From Triangularia verruculosa (lineage: Eukaryota; Ascomycota; Sordariomycetes; Sordariales; Podosporaceae), in contig MU863897.1 in the NCBI GenBank assembly GCA_033296885.1, positions 62,001-126,000 on the forward strand: DNA of 64,000 nt, given 5' to 3'. Below, piece by piece: positions 1-11,704 of this stretch; position 1 is the first letter of the stretch, and the number at the start of each line of letters is the position of its first letter. The position numbers and the translations under genes were made by a program. Below the pieces are notes generated by a model. It was not told the origin of the DNA, ran no database searches, and saw only the letters and a list, made by a program, of their open reading frames with translations.

Positions 1-724
1 TCAATCACGCGGCATGGAACTTGGTACATTCAGTGACGCTGTCTGGACGAGCGCCTGGCGAGAACAATCCAGCAAATGGTCCGCCATGAGCCGCGCTTTT
101 GCCAGCAGGGTGATCATGGTTGTCCAGCGCTTCATCACCCAAGCCATGAACATTGTTTGTGTCGATAAAGAGGTTCGCGAGACTCTTTGGGCATGCTTGC
201 AAGAGGAGGTACTTTGGCGATACAAGAAAACCACCGACTTTCTCGAGTACCTCATCTCCGTCGAGCGAGATCTCAACCCATACACCCTCAACCAGAATTT
301 CAGCAAAGCGCGCCAGGAAGCTCATGCAAACAGGGTGGCTGCTCACATTCTCTCAAAACTTAACTCGGTCGAGCGGCAGGAGAGTGACCTTGCGACGGTC
401 AACATCGCTACGATTCGCACTTCAACCAGGGACAAATCCAACATCAAAGACGTCGCCGAGCAGCTTCACGACGACTTGAGCTCCTACTACGCAATCGCGC
501 GGGAGCGATTTGTCGACAATGTTTTCGCGCATGTGGTCGGCTCACACCTGCTCTTGGGTCCAGACACCCCGCTTAAGGTCTTCACTCATGAATGGGTCAT
601 CGGGCTCAAGGCTGAGCAGCTCGGGGCTATTGCTGGGGAGACCACCAGCGTCAAGGAGCAACGGGCCAACCTCAATCGCAAGATCAAGGACTTGCGAACT
701 GCAAAGAAGATCTTGCAGTTTTGA
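1..724 (+). CDS. Dynamin-like GTPase, C-terminal part (partial at left edge)
   Basis: This is the 3' portion of a fungal dynamin-superfamily (Mx/dynamin-like) large GTPase; the GTPase domain would lie left of the window. The reading frame is open from base 2, and the first visible Met at 14 is internal rather than the start. About 240 residues are visible, ending at TGA 722-724. They cover the end of the helical stalk (around NPYTLNQNF) and the GTPase effector domain: a long helix with YYAIARERFVDNV, then a segment ending in EQLGAIAGE, a typical arrangement in fungal dynamin-like proteins. A final Lys/Arg-rich helix follows. The stalk and GED mediate oligomerisation and stimulate GTP hydrolysis in this superfamily. 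No intron is needed in the visible part. It could be a Vps1/Dnm1 paralogue, but the sequence reads more like the Mx-like fungal group. The cellular membrane it acts on cannot be inferred. Confidence 0.85.
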   Translation, partial: QSRGMELGTFSDAVWTSAWREQSSKWSAMSRAFASRVIMVVQRFITQAMNIVCVDKEVRETLWACLQEEVLWRYKKTTDFLEYLISVERDLNPYTLNQNFSKARQEAHANRVAAHILSKLNSVERQESDLATVNIATIRTSTRDKSNIKDVAEQLHDDLSSYYAIARERFVDNVFAHVVGSHLLLGPDTPLKVFTHEWVIGLKAEQLGAIAGETTSVKEQRANLNRKIKDLRTAKKILQF

Positions 725-3700
725 TAGGCTTAGTGTTGAAAGAGGGTTGCCTTGTCTTATCTTTTTTTTTCTGCTCTCTTCTTATTGTAGTAATCTTTTT
801 GGAGTAGTACGAACATAACTTGAGATATAGAAGTCGATAGAGAGATAAAAAGAAAATGAATAATCGATGACGTTCCCTTTCTACAATATGAATTGTTGCT
901 CGTGAAACAGCTTGCTTTCCATAACACCCAGTCCCGTGTGTAGCAATTCTGGGTTGTCCCTTCCGGGGAAAGTCTTCTTGCAGACGTTATTGTTTGCTTT
1001 CTGTTATGAAGCTAGACCAACACCATTGAATTAAGCGATTGCGATGGTTGTAAGTGGAGTATTAACTGTTACTCAATATTTAACCTACGTACAAGAATAT
1101 TTCTGTTCCTGAGATCGTTCGCCATAAGTCATAGGAGCTTCGACATGAACCCAAAGTCTTTCATATAAAATAGCTTGACATCAGGTGTAGTTCGGTTTCA
1201 TGCACTCTACTGGTAATCCCGTATTATAACTCCAAGTCTTATTTGGTTCAAGACAGAGAGATACTGCCACAACAGCAGCATTTGAGAGCAGAAATATAGA
1301 TTCCAGCCTTTGTCTCAGTTGTTCTAGGCTTGGGCTATTTCTTCAAGAGCCTATTTCGCCAAGTTAGTACTTATCGGGGCATTGAGTGTGTAAATAAGGA
1401 ATGTAGTAATCGAGGCACATGTCTTGGACAAGCGATTTTATGATGCACTTTGAACTGTTGTAAGTTCAAGATACGTTAAAAAAAGCCGTTGAATCACTCT
1501 TTAGACCTCTTATCGACGACATTGACAGACCTGTTGACTATACTTATAATTTTTAGTATCTGGATGAGACGGTTTAGAGGGACGGCCTATCGGCTTGTGG
1601 TGCCTGTAGGTTGTCTACCACGAGTGCACTGATACAGGTGTTTTTCTCAAGCGGAATGAGATGAGCTTGCAATGGAAACTACTTATTCGTTCTGTAGGCC
1701 AACCTTGTCTTTTTGGATTCCATTTCTGACAAAATCTAGAATTCTGTATCGACTTTGACTCATCCATCAGATGAAACTGGAGTTGTAGAAAGCTCTCGGC
1801 CTGTCCACTCCCATGGCAATGATTGAGGCTCTGTCTGAAGTGGATCATGCAAGTCGTGAGAGTGGTATCGAAAAACGGTTGACTAGGTAGGCTGAGGAAA
1901 GCTTGGATGATGGTTGTGGAGATGTCACGAGGGTATCCATCACTGGGTATCCATGTAGCAAATGACCTAACCACCATCGCAACTCAATCTATATAGACCT
2001 TTATGGATATTGTGAATCGTTGACGACCAAAAGAGAGACTCATCATTTCGCTCTTAAGCTTACGAAGATTCTTGCCATCAGTGGAACTCACACGACCTCC
2101 GAGGCTCTCTCTCTTTCTTCAACCTCGTGCTGCGGTGATATCAGCACCTACACCCGCCCGCATAAATGTCAAATGATACAAGTTGCAGCTCTTGCAATCG
2201 GTGCTCTCCCACGTCCTGGAAGAGACGGACACGAAAAGACTAGTTTTTACCTTTTAAGCTTGGCCTGTATTGAATGTTCGCTGGTGTCTTGTCGTGCTTG
2301 TCTTTTGATCGGCGGAACATGTGGTTGTCTGGCTCCGCTACGGAGCAGTTGTGGGGTTCGGGAAAAGTCGTATCTGATGGGGATGGGGGCGATTCCCGGT
2401 TGTTCTTTTCGTAGGGCTGGTGAAACTGGTGGAGTGAGGCTGGCCCGTTTGTGGGAGGAGATAATGCTGACTGAGCGTGCCTTTAGGAAATGTATTCATC
2501 TCCAACAATAAGAAAATTTGCGCTGGAGACCTGCATGAAATATTTATTGATTAACAGAATCAATACGGCATCGCTTCGTATGATGTGGAATGGACGGGGA
2601 GTATCAGGTACTTCGAGGTGACATTGACAGACGCTGCTTGCAGGGCAAGGTGACCCCTGCAGCAAAGTACCGCGACCTTGCGTTAGTCTGATCTTGACTG
2701 TTTCCCTTGTGAAATCCCGCGTGCTCTGATTGGACCCCGAGTTCAAGATAAGAAGCCTATCTCTTGGCATGCTCGGCACCCGCTTTCTCAGCTTTCTAGG
2801 ACGCCACACGCTGACAGGGGTGGTCTGGGGGGGGAGAACACTTGTCCCATGTTTCGTTTTGGGCAGGGTTCCGACAACTCGAACAGACTGGCAACAGGTC
2901 CAATTTCGCGATCCGGGTGCAGTGCAGCATCAGGAAAAAAAGAACGAGCAGTCCAATGGTTCGTCCATCCGTCCCCCCGGAAAGCGAAACTTCGAGACCA
3001 CCACCTCTTCGGGGCCACCTCTTGGTGTTTTGGGATCATCAGATGCCTTCAAGTTTGGTGCGTCGAGCCACTTCATCGAGCAAAAACACATGATGTTTTG
3101 CGTTGGCGAAGCTTCGGCCTATCGCTGGCGCTGAAGCGTGAAATCGTCCGTTTGCGCATGTGTAGGAGATCCTCTGGGCTCCAGTCTTCCGTCGGGGCCT
3201 TCGGGCTCGAGAAGAAGATGCATCGTCGCCATGATGCTGTGGCCGTTGACCGACCAGTTTCGGAGAATTGCTCGCCGTGCTCGCCAAGTCTGTCTGCCCT
3301 CGAGCTTTATAGAATCAAAAAGCCCATGTTGATTCCTCCCTACCAAAGATGCAGGTGTTAGCTTACTATAAATCGAGTTCCATCAGATCTCCTGTCAGAT
3401 TGTTGGCGTTGTTATTCAGACATCGCAACTCCACACGTTGCGCACTGCGGTTGAGAGATGCGTGGAAGATCGGCGGAAGAAAGCGGGCCCTGAGATAAGA
3501 AAGATCGTCGTCTCTGATTCGGCAGAGCCCAACCGATTGCCGGACGACGGATCGTTGTGACTGGCTCTTTTTCAACGTCTTTGATCCCAAGAAACAGAAA
3601 CCATTTGGTAATAGATTCCAGGGCCCACGTCCGCCCGAAAGTCTCCGTTTCCAGCCTCATCGGAATCCCATGTTCCCCAATGCTAGATCCGCGCGCTAGT

Positions 3701-5816
3701 ATTGGAGACATCCAACGGTTGCAATGACTACACCGAAGACATCAGGGCTCCTCATGACATCAGTCGCGCAGGTAAGGCCGACAGCAGGTAAATGACCTGG
3801 AAAGCTCGGTGTGAGCAAGAGAACTTTGCGATGCTTAGTCTGCCTCCATCCATCATGCAAGCCGATGCGGGATCGCTGCAGTGCACTCCCGGAGCGAAGA
3901 CACTACAGCTGAAGCTTTTGCCAAGTTTGAGACAAGACGAATGAAGTCAAGCAGAAACTGAAAAGGGCGCAGTCCAAGACCTCAGCTCTTCGGAATCAGG
4001 AACCATAATCCGATCTAGCGGGGGGTCCTGTATGGGGGTTTTTATACAATGACTGGAGCTTCTCTGTAACGTTGGACAAACTATTTTCGGTGTTTTAAGG
4101 TCTTACTAGGTTAGCCAACCTTGTGTATCCGTTGACGACATGCTTCGTTTCCGTAGGGCGGAGTCGGCTTGTATGTAGGGAAACTGCATGACAGACTCCA
4201 TCCACGGGAACCTTCCAAGCCGCTGCCTCGGTATCGAAGCATCTCCAATGTCCCCAAGATGGCGGTGGCTCGATGACAAGAAGAGGAGGGATGCTCTGTA
4301 ATCTTGAGACGCGCTTCAAAAGATTAATGGATGAAACGACAAAAAAGATTGCGCATTTATTCTGATTACCGCCCCAGTGAACCAATCCTACCGTGCCTGC
4401 GGGTAGACAAGCGTGATGGAGGGAAGAGGAGGGTTTTCTTCCACCCACACCCGTCAGCAGATGGTCGTGTGCAGGTGTGCGGCGAACCCCCACTTAGCAG
4501 ACATCATGCACCACCCCCCAGGAACCAAGAGCTGGAGCTGGGGCTGTGTGGGCTGCTGTGGATGGATGCAATTGCTGATGTCCATCAATTTACACATTTC
4601 ACCAGCTGGCTAAGCTCAGGCCATATCTGTTCGCCGCCGTAATGTAAGCCAATTGCTGCTCTGTTTGGCTGACGCTGTATCAAGAGGCGCCTGATATGAC
4701 AGCGAGCGATTATTCGTATTCTTGGAGATATACGAATAAGCAATGATTTGACTTGATCTGCCAGCTCAGTGGTACTGAGAGGAACTAAGTCGAGGGAGAA
4801 GTTGACAGGGTGGGGTGACTAGACAACAGCTCAGATATAGTCTGTGATATGTTCCAGTACAGCTGAAGGTAGGAGAGGCTGGATTTCTAGAAGACTATTC
4901 AGAAACGTTTTCAGACAACGGTATCGGCGTTGAGCAAGTCGGGCTTGTTGCGACAACCTCGACAGCGACTGGACATTCGCTGATGCTGGATCAAGTCCCT
5001 TCCCCTGTACCTGGCCCGTGCCCGGAGTGGGAGCAGGGCGGGGGTCGTCCCACACCTGGGCGCCACGGTCACCGTACCCCGGTACCGCAAGACTGCCTAG
5101 CTGCTTGCGGATGCCTTGAGCGTGTCCCCAGGATGACCCCAGACGACTGGGCTGGGCCTATCTCTAAGACGGTCGTCGCCGCTCGTGGAGGTGAACAGGC
5201 GGGACAGCTCCCATAGGTAAGGCAAGATATTTTCCCGCGTCTGGAACCCACTTGATTTGGGAGGAACTGAAACTGATTCGGGAACTCTGCAAAGAGATAG
5301 AGGACTGCGCTAGGCAAATCCGGCCTCTACTGGACCCTCTGCCTTCCACCCTTTCCTGGTGGAAGGTGCCTGCCGCTGCCGGCCCCGGGCTCTGGCGTTG
5401 AATTGGTGTCGTGCGTCAGAGGTTTCTTGCTGCTCCCCACTCTTCCAGATAGGCGTTGCGGGTAGGATGGGGGACGCTGTATGGATCCATTACCGTAGTT
5501 TATATACCTAGGCTTTGTCCCACCCTCGACCATTGTTTCTCGCTCTCCCCCGTCTCAGACCAGACTTTGGCTTGTGTCGAAAAACATATACCTACCGACA
5601 GCCTTCCCTATCCGCTGCTCCCCTTCTCCTCCCTCTTCTTCCTTTTAGGTGCCATTCTCTCATTACCCTATCACGACGACACGAGACGACCCTCACGCCC
5701 CTACAATTGCTCTGATTACTCCATCTACTCGGGCGCCCGCCGAACGGACGAAACTCGCCCTGATCCGGCTTTAACATTTTATTCACACAGGTCCGTAAAG
5801 GACTCGACACATCGCC
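725..5816. other. Long gene-free stretch upstream of the ammonium transporter
   Basis: About 5.1 kb without a supportable gene. The first part (about 800-2000) is AT-rich with many stops in all frames. The part around 2700-3400 is GC-richer and gives several short overlapping open frames on both strands, none with recognisable protein character. I see no transposon open frame, terminal repeat, tRNA or obvious tandem array. The right end must contain the promoter and leader of the ammonium transporter gene. Confidence 0.5.
5158..5673. promoter_or_regulatory. Candidate GATA-factor sites and TATA-like motif upstream of the ammonium transporter
   Basis: Four HGATAR-type hexamers lie within 660 bp of the ATG at 5817: CTATCT at 5158-5163, AGATAG at 5295-5300, AGATAG at 5447-5452 and CTATCA at 5668-5673. 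A TATATA motif lies at 5501-5506, about 316 bp before the ATG. Ammonium permease genes in ascomycetes are classically under nitrogen catabolite repression by GATA factors (AreA/NIT2), so these are plausible sites. The count is only about twice what chance would give, so they are candidates only. Confidence 0.25.
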
Positions 5817-7486
5817 ATGTCCGACTCAACTGTCGTCGAGCCCCCCCCGGCCGAGTCGACACCGCTCAACTCTGGTGTGTAGAACCACCCGATGACTTCA
5901 TGACCCGTTCAATTGGGTCTGCTTGCGCCTCCTAAATGCATCCAATGGCTAACAGGGTTTGCCAACAGCGGCCGATAACCTCAACCTTCCCTTCAATGCC
6001 GGCGACCAAGCTTACATTCTCGTCTCGGCTGGCATGGTCCTGCTGATGATTCCTGGTATCGCCTTCCTCTACTCTGGACTCGCCCGCAGAAAGTCGGCCC
6101 TGTCGCAAATATGGGTTGTCATGATGTCGTTCAGTGTGATCGTTTTCCAATGGTACTTCTGGGGTTATTCCTTGGCCCTCAGTCCTACTGCCACCAACGG
6201 TTTCATTGGCAACCTCGACAGATTTGGTCTCCGTGGCGCTCTGGGTGACGAGTCTCCAGGTTCTCCGCTTATTCCTGAGCTGCTGTACTCGTTTTACCAG
6301 GTGAGTTCAATCGGCCACCATGCTCACGTAACTTTCAGCTAACGGGACAAAGATGCAATTCGCTGCTGTCACTGCTGCCCTCGTGATTGGTGCTACCGCT
6401 GAGCGCGGTCGCGTTATCCCTGGCATGGTTTTCACCTTCTTCTGGGCTACTCTCGTCTACTGCCCTCTTGCGTACTGGGCCTGGGGTGTCAATGGTTGGG
6501 CTTTCCAATGGGGTGTCTTCGACTACGCTGGTGGCGGTCCCGTCGAGATTGGTTCCGGTGTTTCGGCCTTGGCTTACTCCTGGGTGCTCGGTCGCCGCAA
6601 CGAGAAGATGATGCTCAACTTCCGCCCTCACAACATCTCGCTCATTACTCTCGGTACCATTCTCCTCTGGTTTGGATGGCTCGGCTTCAACGGTGGCTCT
6701 GCTTTCGGCGCCAACCTCCGCGCTGCTATGGCCTGCTGGAACACCTGCTTGACTGCCATGTTTGCCGCCATGACTTGGTGCCTTCTCGATTTCCGCCTGG
6801 CCAAGAAGTGGTCACTCGTCGGCTGGTGCTCTGGTACTATTTCTGGTCTCGTCGCCGCCACCCCCGCTTCCGGTGTCATCACCCCCTGGGCCAGTGTCAT
6901 TTTGGGCGTTGTTACTGGCGTCGCTTGCAACTTTGGTACTAAGGTCAAGTTCTACCTCCGCATTGATGACGCTCTCGATGTGTTCGCCGAACACGCCATT
7001 GGTGGTATTGTCGGTCTCATTTTCAACGCCTTCTTCGCCGCTGACTACATCATCGGCCTCGATGGCGTCAACTTGGAGGTTCAGGGCGGTTTCCTCAACG
7101 GCAACTGGGCTCAGCTCTACAAGCAGATTGCCTACATTGCCGCCGCCAGCGCTTATACCTTCGTTGTGTCTGCTCTCATCGCCAAGGCCATTGATCTCGT
7201 TCCTGGCCTCCACCTCCGTGCCTCGACCGAGGCGGAGCTCCTCGGCATGGATGACGACCAGCACGGAGAGTTTGCTTACGACTATGTCGAGGTCCGTCGT
7301 GACTACCTTGCCTGGACTCCTGCAGAAAAGGAGCAGAGAGCTGATGGCGATGTTGTCATTCCCCAACACGGCATCGCTGGGCATCAAGAGATGGTCACCC
7401 GCTCCAGTGCCCCTCCCACACCCCCCTCAGAGCCCGCTACTGCTGTTGGGAAAGATGAGAAGGTGTCTGGGTCTGCGACTGACTAG
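5817..7486 (+). CDS. Mep-type ammonium transporter (Amt/Mep/Rh family), E-type first pore residue
   Basis: Plasma-membrane ammonium permease of the Amt/Mep/Rh family, 507 aa. Exons are 5817-5874, 5969-6300 and 6353-7486 (introns of 94 and 52 nt, frame preserved). Visible hallmarks are the N-terminal GDQAYILVSAGMVLLMIPG helix, LYSGLARRKSALS, the family signature GATAERGR at about residues 143-150, and FGWLGFNGGSAFGAN at about 237-251. The second pore histidine is H344 in FAEHAIGGIVG. The position of the first pore histidine holds glutamate (E195 in AGGGPVEIG), as in S. cerevisiae Mep1 and Mep3 rather than Mep2. About eleven membrane segments are expected. The cytosolic tail after about residue 415 contains GMDDDQHGEFAYDYVEVRRD, a typical Mep C-terminal region, then a Ser/Thr/Pro-rich end. 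The start ATG has context CGCCATG. In filamentous fungi the Mep1/3 type generally supplies high-capacity ammonium uptake; that role is inferred from the family. Confidence 0.95.
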
Positions 7487-9611
7487 ATTGCCAGGACATA
7501 TTATTTGAAGTTGTTTAGAGCGTTTTTATTTTTATTTTGGCATTTGGTTGGGGCGAGAATGGAAGGGAGGCACTGTGTGGAAGGGACATGCAGGCCTTCA
7601 AACCGCAAGCTTGGAGGCACACCGGCTTGCTTTCAGAGAAGTATATTTTTCTGCCGTGTCGTTTGGATCTTGTAGTTTTCTTCATTTTTTGTTGTCCCTT
7701 GTTTCAAATCTCTGCAAGGTTTGCGGGCATACGTCGTTGTAAAAATACCCCTGAAGCTAGTTTGGCGATAGTTATGTGTGAGATGGATGATGGATATGGT
7801 GTTTAATTTAAAGACATAACATGTACTTTGTGCAATTTGTGGGACGATTACTGTGAAGGGTCGTATATGAAGACTACTGGTATCGACCCCTGAAACCGAG
7901 GAAAAAACACCTTTATTCCTAACTGCATTCTGTTTCCCACCTCCATACGTATTCATATTCATGAGGCCACATTTGCGATACGTTCACTGCCTCTATCACA
8001 ATTTCGGACTGCCAGACTGCACTAAAAGCATGTGAACAGCTAAATAGGACGCCGAGACTAACAGTAATGTGTGAAAGAAGCGGGCGGGAGCCTAGAACAC
8101 AATCCGTCTGAATTCCATGATGCAGCCCACTGTGTTATCAAGCTTTTTGGTGTCCTGCCTCCTAAGATCGGGACTATAACCACACGGTCGGGGACGCCGA
8201 GTCAAGCAAGGGGAACAAGCGCCTATTTGTGGGATTGCCGCGCCGGACTGGGGGACCGAAATCGATCTTGACAAGGAAAAGCCTAAAAAGCATGTATCTA
8301 GGGTCGAGGAATGTGGTGGGATCCTATTCGGCAAGAATGCTTATCTCCACCAAGTCGACTACAAGGCTGGATTCGGTAGTTTGTGGTTGCAGTCGAACAA
8401 TGGGACGGGATTGGCCGGGAAGGGAGGAGGGGGTGGTTAATAGATGCGGGTGCTTATCTCTGTGGCGCCTTGGTAGGTGCTGGTGGTGGTCTTGGACCAT
8501 GGGCTTGGGAAAAGAAAGAAGAGGCATGTATGGAAGGGGCCGGGACAGGAAGGATTTTTGTCATGTGATTTTGAAGACATATGGATGTCTTGCTGAGATC
8601 ATCGTCCCGGTCTTACATAAGAAATACAAGCTTTGACAGTTGACGTCGGTGCTGATAAGACCTAGATAGATCCTTTGAGTGATAGCCAGAGCACCTTTGC
8701 CCTTATTGTGAGCTGATTGCTTTGACTTTGCTATTTTTGTAGGTCTTGTAGATCTCAAGCTTTCAAGCCCGGCACTGACAGAAAGCTTGAAACCTTCCCT
8801 TCGTTTTTTTTTGATCTTTTTTGGTGAGCAAAAACGTGAGATGAAGTTGGGTGGAAGTGAGAATAAGAGACAGGTGGGACTGAAATTACGTACAAAATAC
8901 AAGGGCCCCATACGCCTGCCAAGACGGGAGCAAGCGGGTACGGCTGCTGGTGGAGAATTGAGACACATTTCAAACTTTACCGGCAGACGGGAGACAGTAC
9001 GTAATGCCAAGGTTGGCGCCATCGCGGTTTTGAAATTGGGAAGACACAAGAATAAAAGAGGGGTCCCTGGGCCCATGGGAAAGGGAATGGGATCTCGGGA
9101 ATTGTCGGGGTTAGGGAAGATTTGAGAACCAAAAGATGTGGGTTGGGGGAGGAAAGGGAGATGAGAGAACCGCAACGGTTTCTGGAGGGGTTGATATGGT
9201 GGTTGGGTACCTTGCTTACAAGACCGACCAGCACCAACGAGGCGAGGGCAGCCAACATATAGAGTCCTTTCGAGACGATACACGCAGAAAAGAGTGTCAA
9301 GTTCATGGTTGGTGGTCTTCCAGGTCAAAGACGTTTCGGATGCTGCCAACACGTGCAGAGATCGACCTCGGAAATAAGGCACAGTCCCACTTGGTTAATG
9401 TTCCACTCAAACGTAAGGAAATGGCACGCCCCTGTTACACCCCTCGCCCACAGCCTCAATGAAGACAACACCATCTCAACCACAACCACACAACCTCTTA
9501 GCCAGGAACCGAGCTGACCTTTGATGCTGTGCAACCCTCCCTTTCCGTCAGTTGTTCATATTTTGTTGAGAATATCTTCGTATCATATATTACTACACCC
9601 CCTTGGTGAAA
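7487..9611. other. Intergenic region between ammonium transporter and hydrolase
   Basis: 2.1 kb with no supportable gene. The left end is the transporter 3' UTR and terminator. The part from about 8780 to 9250 is purine-rich on the plus strand, so the minus strand is a pyrimidine-rich open stretch that mimics a coding frame. A short hydrophobic minus-strand frame beginning at 9306 could be a first exon (see findings) but has no supported continuation. The last few hundred bases must hold the hydrolase promoter. Confidence 0.4.
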
Positions 9612-10862
9612 ATGGCCATCTTCGAGTATTTTATACCGGACCGGAGTAACACACCACTCATAGTCGCTCTCACGGCCTCTATCACAAGCTTCACTCTCAT
9701 CGTCCTCAACCGAGTACTCTACCCTCCCCTTCCCAGATTGCTGCCTTCTCCATTGAAGACTGTGCTTCCGAAACTCTCCAAAGATGAAATCGAGAAGCTA
9801 GAATACAAAATAGACACCTTCCCAGGTGCCCGTGATGTCACTACTCCTGTAAGTTGCCTTTTATATCCGCCACGAATCAGATACTGACATTGTTCTCACA
9901 AGTACGGCTCTATCCGCGTCTACGAATTTGGGCCCGTCACCGGCTCCAAAGTCCTCTTTGTTCACGGCATCTCAACCCCATGCACAACCCTCACCAAACT
10001 CGCCCTCTCCCTCGCCAACCACCCCTCTCACCCTTGCAGGGTAATGATTTTCGACCTCTTCGGCCGCGGCTTCTCCGACAACCCCGCTGACCTGCCCCAT
10101 GATGCTCGCCTATACGTGACCGAAATCCTCATCGCTCTAGCCTCCTCCCCGTTATCCTGGACCGGCAATGACAACGCCTTCAAACTCATCGGCTACTCTC
10201 TCGGAGGCGGCATCGCAACCCACTTTGCCGTCTCCTTCCCCGACCTCATTCACGACCTTGTTCTCCTTGCACCAGCGGGGATGATCAGACCAGCTTCATT
10301 CGGCACGTTGACCCGCAAGATCTTCACAAGCGGTATCCTCCCCCATGGGTTCATGCACCTCGCCACTCGACGCCGGCTTCGCAGGCCGATCCGGTCTAGC
10401 ACGAAGAAAGCCAAGGCGACGGCTAAACTGCTGGCAAAAGAGGCGCAAGACCCAGCGTCAAAGTTTGTAGAGGCCGAAACGGCGGATGATGTCGATGCAA
10501 ACGGAGAGCCGAGGACGGCGCTGGAGAAGAGGGTGCTGAGGCAGGTTCAGCAGCAGCTGGTGATTCATGAAGGGTTTGTGGACGCGTTTATGGCTTGCTT
10601 GAAGGATGCGCCTTTGATGGAACAGCAGGGGGCTTATGAGAGGCTGGTTCTCAGGGGAAAAGAGAAGGGGAAGACGACGACTATTATTTTGGGCGAGGAG
10701 GATGAGTTGGTTAATCCTGAGGAGTACCAGGAGGATTTGTTGCCGCTGTTGGAAGGGGGGGATGTGGTTTGGGAGGTTGTGAAGGGCGGGCATGATTTCC
10801 CCATGACTTGGGCGGAGGAGGTGTTGGGTGTTGTTTATAGGGTTTGGGGGTGGGACAGTTAG
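9612..10862 (+). CDS. Membrane-anchored alpha/beta hydrolase (putative lipase/esterase-like)
   Basis: 398-residue alpha/beta-hydrolase-fold protein. Exons are 9612-9848 and 9903-10862; the 54-nt intron falls between codons. A hydrophobic segment at about residues 18-36 (LIVALTASITSFTLIVLN) looks like a membrane anchor or signal-anchor. The catalytic parts are readable: oxyanion-loop HG at H100-G101 (VLFVHGIS), FDLFGRGFSDNP at about 129-140, nucleophile elbow GYSLGG with S178, acid D346 in GEEDELVNP, and base H376 in KGGHDFP. A cap region at about 230-320 is Lys/Arg-rich and helical. The first in-frame ATG is at 9612. The substrate is unknown; fungal relatives with an N-terminal anchor and this architecture are usually annotated only as hydrolases. 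The triad is intact, so an active enzyme is expected. It could be a lipid-droplet or ER lipid esterase, but nothing in the sequence settles this. Confidence 0.85.
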
Positions 10863-11704
10863 AGGATGGTGGGAGAGAATGAATGGGTGGTGTAGAAACG
10901 GATTGGAAAAGACTTGATATCCGTGAAGCCAACCTGCAGCAGAACCATCAAACCTCCGCTTCGTGGGTGTTGCGGGGCATAGACTATGCAGGGGGTTCCT
11001 CAACCACTTTTATCAACTTTTCTCATCAAGAGCTGCATTGGCGTCGTTTCTTGTTCTGCTCCTGTCCTTATGGAGACTTTTGTAAAACTACATAATATGT
11101 ATATTGACTTTTCCACCATCATTTGGCCAGGTCCATGACCTTTTCTTCCCATACCGATGACGTTATTTTCACCGTCTTGATTCACCAAGGACAAATCAAT
11201 AATTTCCCTGGTTGCAAAATGCATCAAAATGTACCAGACTCATCAGAATCAACACCCCAGAGCCCGACCTTGGAGCTGTTTGCCTGCCAGGCAGCAACAG
11301 TTTGCATCTTTCACCGCATGAGAAATCCTGTTGAGCGCAAAGCACCTACCCGACGTGCGTTCAAACGAGCTCTTCACAGCGTAGTTCAGCCTATGAGACT
11401 GCTTTACCGACAAATGCACCTCGTCGCATCAAACAAACAGCCCTTCTTTCACAACAGACATGAACTGACTCTGAAGAGAATTCCTTAGGTATCATGCAGA
11501 TACGTGAAGCATCCAAGGTCATTAGGATGTCTTCTCCCCCCTTAAAACTCACCCTGCTCGAAAGCAACTTCTGGCTAAAACAACCGCAAAAACAAGGTGT
11601 TATTGATGAAGTGAGGCTACCCTGCAAAGCACCACTCAAGTCTCCCAACTCAATTAATTTGTCAAGTCTTGCACCGTTTAACCCGCTTTTTCAACAAAGA
11701 CGAA
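10863..11704. other. Intergenic region
   Basis: About 840 bp between the hydrolase stop and the ATG of the coiled-coil gene. It holds the hydrolase 3' UTR and the promoter or leader of the next gene. Plus-strand open frames here (for example 11123-11488) have no recognisable protein features, and I see no RNA gene or repeat. Confidence 0.4.

Noticed and set aside
6812..7387. Minus-strand open frame opposite the ammonium transporter
   Set aside because: Antisense shadow of a well-supported permease exon.
8561..9382. Minus-strand open frame (273 codons) between transporter and hydrolase
   Set aside because: The start codon is TTG, the sequence is pyrimidine-rich and therefore poor in stops, and no domain is visible.
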